Assembly: GCA_050949415.1 (NCBI GenBank)
Contig: JBMNFR010000006.1
Coordinates: forward strand, 434,001-498,000
Reading direction: 5' to 3'
Origin: JAAZKI01 sp012799905
GTDB taxonomy: Bacteria > Verrucomicrobiota > Lentisphaeria > Oligosphaerales > Oligosphaeraceae
DNA: 64,000 bases
Position numbers and translations under genes: made by a program. Under the pieces are notes generated by a model. That model did not search any database. It had not been told where the DNA came from and worked only from the letters and a program-made list of their open reading frames with translations. Below, in pieces: positions 50,939 to 58,940 of this stretch; position 1 is the first letter of the stretch; every line of letters starts with the position of its first letter.

Positions 50939-53014
50939 TCACATTCGCCGTCCGGGCGGGGTGGATTTGCCTTTGACCTGGTAGAATTCCACCGGCATGG
51001 TGAATTTCACCTGTATTTTGAAGACGCAGAAGTTCTTGATGGTGCTGGAAGTTTTGTAGAAGGTGATGGTGGTCATCGTCTCATCAGCATCGAAAAGCAG
51101 GGAGTGACGCAGAGCGGTGACGAAGGCCAATTCAGGGGTAGTGCCATATTTTTGGACGGCTGCCATGATTTTGGCGTTGCGGTCTACGGGCTGTTTGGCG
51201 GCTTCGCCTTCTTCGCCGTCAGGACTCGGTTCCGGCTCCGGCTCGTTCTTGTCAACCTCAAACGGGAAGGGTATTTCCTTGCCGAGGGTGAAAGCGACCT
51301 TATTTTTGTCAGGAAGCAGGCTGCTGCCGCAGATAGTCAGGCCGCCGATATTGACGACGCTGCCGGCGGCTTCAGCGCCTCCTCCGCCGAATCCGCCAAA
51401 CATATCGCCTCCTCCTCCGAACATATCGCCTCCGCCGGGTCCTCCGCCGAAATCACCGGCTGGGGCGCCGAACATATCGCCTCCGAACATGCCGCCCTCT
51501 TCACCGCCGGGGCCGCCGAATCCGCCGCCGCCAACTGCGATGGCATCGCCGGCAACGCTGACTGGCACATGCGGCTTGACTTCGCCGTAGATTGGCCTTA
51601 GTTCACTGATCCAGAGGTCGTCGGGCTTAAGGCGATAGATTTCATTGAGGATACTGGACCATTTAGCCTGCTGGAGCAGGAGGCTGCCGATGGCTTCGTA
51701 CTGCGATTTTTTCTGGCCTGCTTCACTGCGGGCCTGTTCAATTCTCTGCTTGAGCGGTTGCGTCTTTTCGTGCAAGCTTTTGAGTTGATTGTTGTTGGCG
51801 GCATAGAGGTCAGTGCGTTGCAGGATGCCGAACCAGACCACCACGAGGATCATCAGGAAAGCAGCGATGGTTCCGGCCAGGTAGGGTTTTTTCTTGGCCA
51901 GGTTTTGCTGGCGGCGCAGGGTGATGGGGATCAGGCTCAGTTCGATTGGGCATTGGGTGCCGTAGCGCAGCCCGAGGCCGATAGTCTCGCTGAACATATG
52001 AGCCACTTCTTGCAACCGTTGCCGGTCCACGGTCGGCAGCAGGTTGACGACCTGGAACGGGTTGAAGTATTCCACTGGAATGTTTAGTTTTTCGGCGAAG
52101 AAGATGTCGCAATATGACAAGATTGAACTGCCGCCGGTCAAGTACATTTTGGTTGGGCGTTGCCCTTTGTGCTGAACTCGGTAGTAATTGATCGAGCGGG
52201 CGATTTCGCCATGCAAGCGGGCCATGACGTTGCGGATGATTTTGGAGACGTTGGCGGCGGTTTCCGATTCCGGTTCAGCGTATGCGCCGCCGAGGGCGAC
52301 AAAGCCATGGTGCCGCTTCAATTCTTCGGCCTCGGGCAGCCCGATGCCAAATTCTTTGGAAATCTGCTGGGTGATAGAGTGCCCTGCAATTGGGATGGTA
52401 CGGGCGTAGAAGCGCTCGCCTTCAGCGAACAGCAGGTTGGTGCTGCGACCGCCGATGTTGAGAACCATGACGCATTCGTCTTGGCCTAGGCCGTTGGCGC
52501 GCATGGCGTTGTAGCAGGCTGCCGGCGCCACGTCAACCAGGATGGGGGTGCAGCCGACTTGGGTGACAGCGGCGGTGAATTGTTCAACGATTTCGTTCTT
52601 GATGACGATTGACATCAGGTCCAGGCTTTCCTCGTCCTGGCCAGTGATGAGCTGGTAGTCCCAGATGACTTCCTCAATCGGGAACGGGATGTTCTGGGTC
52701 GCCTCGAATTCGGCCAGCTGGCGGATTTGCTTCCGGTCGTAATTCATGGTCAGGATGCGGCTGAACCGCATCAGGGCGGACTGCCCAGACATGCAGATCA
52801 GAGCCCGGCGCGCTTGGAAGCCGCCTTCGGCCAGCATCTGGCGCAGGAGTCCGGCGACCACGCCCATGCGGGTGCCTTCGGACAACTCCTCTTCGTATTC
52901 GCGCTGGGCGAACAGAGCGAGGCTGATCGTCTGTTCAGCTGAATAGACGAACTCGCACAGCTTAATGCTGGTTGCCCCGATGTCTATCGCCAGGATTCGT
53001 TCTTCTTTAGCCAT
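50939..53014 (-). CDS. PilM-like ATPase domain with PilN-like C-terminus (Amuc_1101-like)
   Basis: 691 residues. The N-terminal ~350 residues are an actin-like PilM domain (ILAIDIGATSIKLCEF, then VMVLNIGGRSTNLLFAEG, then MYLTGGSSILSYCDIF). At about residue 375 a membrane helix (AGTIAAFLMILVVVWFGIL) starts a PilN-like periplasmic part with coiled-coil and a conserved ILNEIYRLKPDDLWISELRP. A Gly/Met/Phe-rich insert (GGMFGGDMFGAP, GGGDMFGGGGDMFGGFGGGG) lies at about 505-565. PilM thus crosses from cytoplasm to periplasm. Upstream spacing to the Amuc_1100-like gene is 128 bases. Confidence 0.88.
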   Translation of the reverse strand: MAKEERILAIDIGATSIKLCEFVYSAEQTISLALFAQREYEEELSEGTRMGVVAGLLRQMLAEGGFQARRALICMSGQSALMRFSRILTMNYDRKQIRQLAEFEATQNIPFPIEEVIWDYQLITGQDEESLDLMSIVIKNEIVEQFTAAVTQVGCTPILVDVAPAACYNAMRANGLGQDECVMVLNIGGRSTNLLFAEGERFYARTIPIAGHSITQQISKEFGIGLPEAEELKRHHGFVALGGAYAEPESETAANVSKIIRNVMARLHGEIARSINYYRVQHKGQRPTKMYLTGGSSILSYCDIFFAEKLNIPVEYFNPFQVVNLLPTVDRQRLQEVAHMFSETIGLGLRYGTQCPIELSLIPITLRRQQNLAKKKPYLAGTIAAFLMILVVVWFGILQRTDLYAANNNQLKSLHEKTQPLKQRIEQARSEAGQKKSQYEAIGSLLLQQAKWSSILNEIYRLKPDDLWISELRPIYGEVKPHVPVSVAGDAIAVGGGGFGGPGGEEGGMFGGDMFGAPAGDFGGGPGGGDMFGGGGDMFGGFGGGGAEAAGSVVNIGGLTICGSSLLPDKNKVAFTLGKEIPFPFEVDKNEPEPEPSPDGEEGEAAKQPVDRNAKIMAAVQKYGTTPELAFVTALRHSLLFDADETMTTITFYKTSSTIKNFCVFKIQVKFTMPVEFYQVKGKSTPPGRRM

Positions 53015-53073
53015 GATGTCATTTTCCGCTTACTGCTTTGTCCTGCCTGGCTTGGCAGGTTGTTAGCGACAAT

Positions 53074-53694
53074 TCAGGGAGTGACTTTTTCGTGTTCGTA
53101 GTAGTCATAGTCGAAATGAGCGAACGGAGTGAGGCGCTTGGGCAGCAGTTCATTGGAGAGGCCACCCTGGTGCCGGTACCAGTTATTTGGAACTCGGTTG
53201 GAGGATTTGACTTCTTGGCGGGCGATGACCTGGCCATCAACCAGAATTTCGGCATACAGGCTGAGGCGGTTGAGCACCGGCCGATTGGATTTCAGATAGC
53301 GCTTGAAGAATTTTGGCTTAATATAAACGCAGGCATTATGTTTGCCGTCTTCAACATCGGTGTAGAACGTAGAAAGGGTCATGAAAATGGCTCTTTTTTC
53401 GGCTGGCACCTCTGCGAGGACAGACCATTTGATCTCAATTTCATCGATCCACCCTTCGTTGGCGCCGGTCTTAGTTTCGAATTCGAGGTCGACTCGGCAC
53501 CAGTCGTCACGCGAGCCCTTGTTGCCTTGGTTGGAGGCCGGGAAGGACGGAGTCCGTTCATTATAACATTTCAGTTTGCTGATGCTGCCCTCGGTGCGGT
53601 TACGCTGCGCCTGGGCGTCAGTCACCGCGGCCAGCAGGAGCAGGCTGGTCAGCAGAACGAGTCGAAAGCTGAGGCGTAATCGGATGGTTGACAT
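53074..53694 (-). CDS. Amuc_1102-like secreted protein; first gene of the pilus-like operon
   Basis: 206 residues with a signal peptide (LVLLTSLLLLAAVTDAQAQ). The mature part is beta-rich with a conserved WCRVDLEFETKTGANEGWID, KWSVLAEVPAEKRAIFMTLS, and an acidic-aromatic C-terminus FAHFDYDYYEHEKVTP. Size, order and position match Amuc_1102 at the end of the Akkermansia locus. It should be periplasmic or at the surface. It ends 60 bases before pilM. A sigma-70-like promoter lies about 100 bases upstream. Confidence 0.8.
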   Translation of the reverse strand: MSTIRLRLSFRLVLLTSLLLLAAVTDAQAQRNRTEGSISKLKCYNERTPSFPASNQGNKGSRDDWCRVDLEFETKTGANEGWIDEIEIKWSVLAEVPAEKRAIFMTLSTFYTDVEDGKHNACVYIKPKFFKRYLKSNRPVLNRLSLYAEILVDGQVIARQEVKSSNRVPNNWYRHQGGLSNELLPKRLTPFAHFDYDYYEHEKVTP

Positions 53695-53790
53695 GAAATT
53701 CTCCCTGTCTTTTTCACTGGTTGCCGACGCGTCGCCGACGATGACGGCGCCCGGATAGAGTTATTTCATGAAAAAAATGTCGCGCCGGAT

Positions 53791-53819
53791 ACCATACGTT
53801 CAAACTATCTTTAAATCAA
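53791..53819 (-). promoter_or_regulatory. Predicted promoter of the pilus-like operon
   Basis: On the minus strand TTGATT at 53819-53814, a 17-base spacer and TATGGT at 53796-53791, about 97 bases before the Amuc_1102-like start. The insertion sequence begins 61 bases further upstream at 53880, so the promoter is intact but any upstream regulator site has been displaced. Confidence 0.5.
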
Positions 53820-53994
53820 GGTGCCAAGTTTATTTTTTTTTCGAGAGATGGTGATTTTTGGCTGGAAATGTAGTTATTTAGTGGCGTCCCAAAGTTGAGA
53901 CCTGAACCCAAAAAGTCGTTAATGGCTTGAAAAAAACACAAGAGCTTGTCTTTTATTTGATATCACCCAAAATAAAAGAAAGGAACAAGCTCTT

Positions 53995-55266
53995 GTGAAA
54001 ATTAAATTGTCATTTAACTATACTGTGGACCTCGCTGATTGCAAGCTTGACAGTCTGACTTCCGCCTTCAAGGCAATGCTCCCGGCGCAGCTCTCCACTT
54101 TCATCTCATCAGTTCTCCAACAGTTCGCCGACCGCTTGCTTGGCAGCATGGCCGATGGCCTCCCTGCGGAGGCGGGGCAGCTTCTCGTCTGCCCTGGTTG
54201 CGGGGGGCGTTCCTTCAAATGGAAAACCCGCATGAGCAGCTCCGTGTCAGCCAAGTTGACGACAGCCTTTGGGACGTTATCCATTCCGCAGATGCAGATT
54301 CAATGCAGGGAATGCGCACGCAAGCAATACATCGTCAGGAAGTTGCTGAAGCTGCTCCCGTATGCGCGTTTGTCTGAGCAGATGGAGCATCAATTGGCGC
54401 TCTGTGGCTCCCTGACCTCCTTCCGCGTCAGCGAGGTCTTTGCCCGCACCTTTGGCGCGTCCTTCCGCCGTTCAACCGTTTGGCGCTGCGTCCGGAAGGT
54501 GGGGAGGCTGCTGGACTTTTCCGTTTCGCCCGATGAGAGGGGGGAGGCGCAGGCCGACGGCACCGGCATCCCGATCAACGGCATTTCGAAACGGGGCCGG
54601 GAGCTCAAGGTACTCATTCAGAAAAACACGGACAAGACGGCCAAGGAGACCGGGAGCCGCTGGCGCGTGGCCGGCCTTGATCTTGGCCCCTACAACGGCT
54701 CCTGGGAGAAGCTGATAGCCCGTAGCAGGGAGGCCATCAGAACATTCAAGACCTTTCTCCTGACCACGGATGGGGATGACTCGATCCGCAAGGGGCTGGG
54801 CAATCTAAAAATCCTGTTCCAACGCTGCCTGTGGCATATTCCGCACCAGTTGAAGCACTGCCTTTGGCAGGACAAGATCGCCAGGGACGACGAAGTCTGG
54901 CAGACAATCATGGGGGGTGCATGCCACCTCGTTGCCCTGCGCCCGCACCTGGAAGATGATGAAAAGGTGGCTTTTGTCCGGGCAAAGGAAAAGGAATTGG
55001 GTGAGCTGCTGGATTTTTGCCGCACACATGAATGCGAGAAATCGGCGGCTTACCTGGAGAATGCGGGGCCGGATTTGTTCACGGCAGTGCAGAACAGCCT
55101 GCATGGCAAAAGCACCAGCCAGGCAGAAAGGGTGATGCGCACAGTCAATTTGCGCGTCGATTTTGGCAAATGGTCGGAAGAGGGAGTCCTTAATGCAATG
55201 AAGATACGGCTGGCGTTCTATTACAATGGATACGATCCAAGCCGGAATATGTTGAAGCCGAAGTAG
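53995..55266 (+). CDS. DDE transposase of the insertion sequence
   Basis: 423 residues. An N-terminal zinc finger (CPGCGGRSFKW ... CRECARKQ) precedes a helix-turn-helix region (RVSEVFARTFGASFRRSTVW). DDE candidates are Asp in GEAQADGTGIPING, Asp in TFLLTTDGDDSIRKGL and Glu in STSQAERVMRTVNLRVDFGKW, the last followed by EEGVLNAMKIRLAFYYNG. Length and architecture are intact, so the element may be active. The 5' flank reads CAAGCTCTTGTG directly before the start, with AAAGAAAGGAAC as ribosome site. Confidence 0.85.
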   Translation: MKIKLSFNYTVDLADCKLDSLTSAFKAMLPAQLSTFISSVLQQFADRLLGSMADGLPAEAGQLLVCPGCGGRSFKWKTRMSSSVSAKLTTAFGTLSIPQMQIQCRECARKQYIVRKLLKLLPYARLSEQMEHQLALCGSLTSFRVSEVFARTFGASFRRSTVWRCVRKVGRLLDFSVSPDERGEAQADGTGIPINGISKRGRELKVLIQKNTDKTAKETGSRWRVAGLDLGPYNGSWEKLIARSREAIRTFKTFLLTTDGDDSIRKGLGNLKILFQRCLWHIPHQLKHCLWQDKIARDDEVWQTIMGGACHLVALRPHLEDDEKVAFVRAKEKELGELLDFCRTHECEKSAAYLENAGPDLFTAVQNSLHGKSTSQAERVMRTVNLRVDFGKWSEEGVLNAMKIRLAFYYNGYDPSRNMLKPK

Positions 55267-55647
55267 TTTTCGGCAGCCTAAAAACGGGCTTCCCCAACCG
55301 GTACGCCCCAGAAGATTTGAAAAGGGCGACAGGTGGGAGTAAAGTAAAATCACCTGGCGAAGCGGAGGCGGGCTCTGCGGGAGCGCAACCTGCCAAGGAA
55401 TAGCCAGGCGTCTGTACTGGGCTTCCATGCCCGGCCGGTGGGTGGACACCCCCCACCGGCTCTACAGGAGGCTGCGTTTTTACAGGCATGTAAAGCCCAG
55501 GTAGACCAATGCCTAAAAAAACTCATGGGCTTAGAGTAGCGGAGCCCCCGAGACTAAAGCCAACCCATTGGCCATTCGCACAAAAAAAAGTTTCTGTAAC
55601 AGCAAAACAAAAACTGCAGGTCTAACGGAAGATTAAGCTCTTACCCT
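55267..55647 (+). ncRNA. Structured non-coding segment inside the insertion sequence
   Basis: No credible gene. At least five pairings can be seen: CAGGTG/CACCTG (about 55329-55355), GGCTC/GAGC around 55370-55385, GGAATAGCCAG/CTGGGCTTCC (about 55397-55427), GCCGGTGGG/CCCACCGGC with loop TGGACACCC (about 55434-55461), and AAGCCCA/TGGGCTT (about 55493-55532). CGGAGC further pairs with GGCTTTAGTCTCGG-type text near 55540-55563. The density of stems suggests a folded RNA read from the transposase promoter. No Rfam family was recognised. Confidence 0.45.
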
Positions 55648-55705
55648 AGGTCCCAACTTCAGGACGCGACCAGTTATTTGGGGTTATTTGGGGGAAAATT
55701 ATTTA

Positions 55706-56716
55706 TCAGATTGGTTGTGGTTTTGACTGCCATCGTCTTGGACTGGGCAGCAGATGTTGGAAGGGCTGCGGGTTGCCGAGGTTCTGGTCTTGGCAGGCGG
55801 TGGCCACGGCCAAAGGGAGTTCGGCTCTCGCCTCTGTCACCTTGACTTGCATGCCCACGGTGCGTGATTGCATTTCCTGCTGGGTGGCGATGGCGGCGGC
55901 GCGTCGCTCCTCGGCCTTGGCCCGGGCGATGCGCTTGTCTGCCTCGGCCTTGACGGTTTGCAAGCGGGCCGCGACATTATCTTGCACGTCTACGTCGGCA
56001 ATGTCGACCGATATGATTTCAAAGCAGGTCGCGCTGTCGAGTCCGTGGTCCAGGATGGCCTGGGAGATAATTTCGGGCTGTGCCAGGATGTCGCGATGGC
56101 TTTCGGCCCTGCCGATGGCGACGACAATGCCTTCGCCGACCCGGGCGATAATCGTCGCTTCGCCGGCCGCTCCGACCAGGCGGTCAATTCTGGTGCGTAC
56201 TGTAACCTTGGCTCGGACAGCGAGGCGGATGCCATCCCTGGCCACGGCGGTGATCGCGTTGTGCCCCTGGCTGCCGCGGGTCTGGGGCGGGCAGATAAGG
56301 ACTTTGGGGTTGACATGGCTGTCCACGGCTTCGCGGATGTCTCGCCCGGCCAGGTCAATGGCGGCCATGTCCCGGAAAGTGAGGTTCAGGCCGGCTTTGT
56401 TGACTGCGATGGAGGCGTCTTGCAGCCGATCCAGGTGGCCGCCGGCCAGCTGGTGCGACTCCAGGTCAGCGATGCTGACGTCCAAGCCGGCTTTGCGCAT
56501 CACCTTGAGGCAGCCGACGATGGCTTCCGGCGACAGTTTTTTCAAATAGATCATCACGAGGTCAAGGAAACTGACGTTGAGGCCGGCGGCCTTGGCTTCC
56601 AGCCAGAGGGGAAACCGACGGCAGACGAACAGCACCAGAAGCAGCGCCAGCCAGGCTGCCGGCGCAAGGAGAGTCAGCAGCAGGACGGTCAGTATCATCA
56701 GCTGTAGAGAGGGCAT
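55706..56716 (-). CDS. floA: Flotillin-like protein FloA
   Basis: 336 residues from ATG 56716 (MPSLQLMILTVLLLTLLAPA). A membrane anchor is followed by the UPF0365/FloA signature: FPLWLEAKAAGLNVSFLDLV, then AIVGCLKVMRKAGLDVSIAD, then AITAVARDGIRLAVRAKVTV and IGRAESHRDILAQPEIISQA. The C-terminal coiled region is rich in Ala/Glu/Arg (KAEADKRIARAKAEERRAAA). FloA scaffolds membrane microdomains. The last ~25 residues (NPQPFQHLLPSPRRWQSKPQ) differ from the usual DYYRM-type ending. The stop lies 35 bases from the insertion sequence. Confidence 0.92.
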   Translation of the reverse strand: MPSLQLMILTVLLLTLLAPAAWLALLLVLFVCRRFPLWLEAKAAGLNVSFLDLVMIYLKKLSPEAIVGCLKVMRKAGLDVSIADLESHQLAGGHLDRLQDASIAVNKAGLNLTFRDMAAIDLAGRDIREAVDSHVNPKVLICPPQTRGSQGHNAITAVARDGIRLAVRAKVTVRTRIDRLVGAAGEATIIARVGEGIVVAIGRAESHRDILAQPEIISQAILDHGLDSATCFEIISVDIADVDVQDNVAARLQTVKAEADKRIARAKAEERRAAAIATQQEMQSRTVGMQVKVTEARAELPLAVATACQDQNLGNPQPFQHLLPSPRRWQSKPQPI

Positions 56717-56785
56717 GATTTTTCTTTCCCGGTTCCGGCGGCCGTCCGTCACCTGGCCGCCTATGGTTGATGCTCCGGACTGCGG

Positions 56786-58282
56786 TCAGGTCGCCCGGTA
56801 GTTCGGGGCATCTTTCTGGACGATGACATTGTGCGGGTGCGCTTCATGCAGGCCGGCGCTGCTGACCCGCACAAAGCGCGCGTTCTTCTGCATCTCAGCA
56901 ATGGTGCGGGCGCCGCAGTAACCCAAGGCAAAGTGCAGACCTCCAATATACTGGTTCAAAACGTCGGCGACAAATCCGCGATAGGGAATCATTCCTTCAA
57001 TACCCTGCGGCACGAGCTTTTCCGTGGCCGCTTCGGTGTCGACGCCGTAGCGTTCCCGGCTGCCTTTGCCTTTGCGCATGGCGTCGAGGCTGCCCATGCC
57101 GCGGTAGATGACATAGGTTCGGCCTTGGTGGAGGATGCGTTCGCCGGGGCATTCCTCGGTTCCGGCCAGGGCCGAGCCCATCATGACGCAACTGGCGCCG
57201 ATGGCGATGGCCTTGGCGACATCGCCGGAATGCTCGATCCCGCCGTCAGCGATGATGGGAACATCGTTGCTGACAGCCTTGGCAGCATTGTAGATCGAGG
57301 TCAGCTGCGGCACGCCGACGCCGGCGACAACGCGGGTGGTGCAGATCGACCCGGGGCCGATGCCGACCTTGACCGCGTCAGCCCCGGCCTCGCAAAGGGC
57401 GGCAGCGCCTTCGCTGGTGCAGACGTTGCCGGCGACGATGTCGATCTGCGGATAGTCTTTTTTCAGCTGACGGAGCGTCTCGATGACGCCCTTGGAGTGG
57501 CCGTGGGCAGTATCCAGCACCAGGGCGTCGGTCTCAACCTCGGCCAGAGCCGCGATGCGCTCCCAATCATACGGGCCGACGGCGGCGGCGACGCGCAGGC
57601 GGTGCTTGGCGTCACGGTTAAAATTGGGTTCGACGTTTTTGAGGAGGGTGCTGACGTCGTGGAAGCTGTAGAGTCCGCATAGACGTCCATCCTTGTCAAT
57701 GATGGGCAGTTTGCCGACCTTGTTGCGTCGCATAATTTCGAAGGCTTCTTCCATGCTTGTGGTCGGCTTGCCGATGACCAGGTCTTTGGTCATCACTTCC
57801 TGCACCGGCATGTCGTAGTTGGTCAGGTACTTGAGGTCACGCGAGGTCAGGATGCCGACGACGCGGTCCTGGTCATCCAGGATGGGGAAGCCGCTGAAGT
57901 TGTAATTTTGCTCTTCCTTGATGGCGATCAGTTCCGAGACCTTGATGTGTTGGTGGAACACGACCGGTTTCGGAATAAGTCCGTGCAGGTACTGTTTGAC
58001 CCTGGATGCTTGTTCCGCCTGCTGCTGGGGGGTGAGGTTCTTGTGGATGACGCCGATGCCGCCGTTTTTAGCCATTTCGATGGCCATGTTCGCTTCGGTC
58101 ACAGTGTCCATGGCCGCGCTGACAAACGGTGCGTTCAGGCTGATGTTGCGCGAGAACAGGCTGGAGATATTGGCTTCGGCCGGCAGAAAGTCGGCGTAGC
58201 GCGTCTCCAGCGTGACATCGTTGAAAGTCAGCGCTTCATAGCCCTGAGAATCCATGAATGTTCGCATGTAGTCATTGATCAT
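56786..58282 (-). CDS. guaB: IMP dehydrogenase
   Basis: 498 residues, full length. Two CBS domains (about residues 100-225, e.g. VGILTSRDLKYLTNYDMPVQ) are inserted in the barrel. The catalytic loop is VGIGPGSICTTRVVAGVGVP with the active-site Cys, and the flap contains KGKGSRERYGVD. It oxidises IMP to XMP with NAD+, the committed step of guanine nucleotide synthesis. It is followed by floA after 69 bases and preceded by jag after 96 bases, all on the same strand. Confidence 0.97.
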   Translation of the reverse strand: MINDYMRTFMDSQGYEALTFNDVTLETRYADFLPAEANISSLFSRNISLNAPFVSAAMDTVTEANMAIEMAKNGGIGVIHKNLTPQQQAEQASRVKQYLHGLIPKPVVFHQHIKVSELIAIKEEQNYNFSGFPILDDQDRVVGILTSRDLKYLTNYDMPVQEVMTKDLVIGKPTTSMEEAFEIMRRNKVGKLPIIDKDGRLCGLYSFHDVSTLLKNVEPNFNRDAKHRLRVAAAVGPYDWERIAALAEVETDALVLDTAHGHSKGVIETLRQLKKDYPQIDIVAGNVCTSEGAAALCEAGADAVKVGIGPGSICTTRVVAGVGVPQLTSIYNAAKAVSNDVPIIADGGIEHSGDVAKAIAIGASCVMMGSALAGTEECPGERILHQGRTYVIYRGMGSLDAMRKGKGSRERYGVDTEAATEKLVPQGIEGMIPYRGFVADVLNQYIGGLHFALGYCGARTIAEMQKNARFVRVSSAGLHEAHPHNVIVQKDAPNYRAT

Positions 58283-58378
58283 CGTGGTGGACCCTTATGA
58301 TTGAGCGTGGTCACGGCCGTCACTATTAGTCAGGGCGGCTGGGAGGCGTCGCCTCGATTTTTGGCTTCCTCGCCGGCG

Positions 58379-58903
58379 TCAGGATTGTTTTTTGCGGATG
58401 GTGATTCGTTTGCAGCCGTTGGCGTCGGCTTCGGGTTCGCTGATTGTTTCGACTTCCGGGTCGTCGCGCAGGGTGAGATGAATGATGCGGCGTTCGCCAG
58501 GCCGGTATGGCCCCAGGGTTCGGGGTGAACCCCAGCGCTTGACTTCCTTGGCTGCGTCCAAGGCCATGGTTTCGAAGCGCTCGGTGTCAAAGCCGCGGCG
58601 TCTGCGTCGTCCCTCGCCATTGTCAGCGGAGGGCTTTGGCACGCAGTAGCCGTCAACGTCAAGTATGATCCAGGGCGTTGCCGGCTCGTCGGCGAACTGG
58701 CGTCGAAGAATGCGATTCATGACCAGTTCCAGGCTTTCCAGGTATTGGCCTTTGCGTCCGATCAGCCGTCCCCCCTCGTCGGACTTGATGTCGATTTTGC
58801 AATCGTCGTCCTCGCTTGGCTGGATTTGAGCTGTGATGTCAAGGCGTTGCAGCAATTCCGTCAAGATGTTTATGGCTTGGTCGCGTATGGTGCTATTATC
58901 CAT
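58379..58903 (-). CDS. jag: Jag/KhpB-like RNA-binding protein (KH and R3H domains)
   Basis: 174 residues. The KH-like part is KIDIKSDEGGRLIGRKGQYLESLELVMNRI (the GxxG loop is GRKG), and the R3H part has FETMALDAAKEVKRWGSPRT and LGPYRPGERRIIHLTLRDDP. It lacks the long N-terminal Jag domain found in some species. It binds RNA and in other bacteria helps control cell elongation and envelope synthesis. It lies just after yidC, the standard position. Confidence 0.93.
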   Translation of the reverse strand: MDNSTIRDQAINILTELLQRLDITAQIQPSEDDDCKIDIKSDEGGRLIGRKGQYLESLELVMNRILRRQFADEPATPWIILDVDGYCVPKPSADNGEGRRRRRGFDTERFETMALDAAKEVKRWGSPRTLGPYRPGERRIIHLTLRDDPEVETISEPEADANGCKRITIRKKQS

Positions 58904-58940
58904 GTTCGGCAGTCTCTTTCTGGCGGAGAAGGCAGGGCGG

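Larger units (their letters stand above)
53880..55671 (+). mobile_element. Complete insertion sequence (1792 bp) with 24-bp inverted repeats and 8-bp target duplication
   Basis: The left end begins AGTGGCGTCCCAAAGTTGAG (53880); the reverse complement of the right end begins GGTCGCGTCCTGAAGTTGGG (55671). Nineteen of 24 terminal bases match. AGTTATTT flanks both sides (53872-53879 and 55672-55679), an 8-bp target duplication. One transposase gene is inside, followed by about 380 bases of structured non-coding sequence. The IS family was not fixed; 8-bp duplications with ~24-bp ends fit several DDE families. Confidence 0.9.

Noticed and set aside
54805..55489. Minus-strand open frames inside the insertion sequence
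   Set aside because: Shadows of the transposase and of the structured segment; no start signal or known motif.
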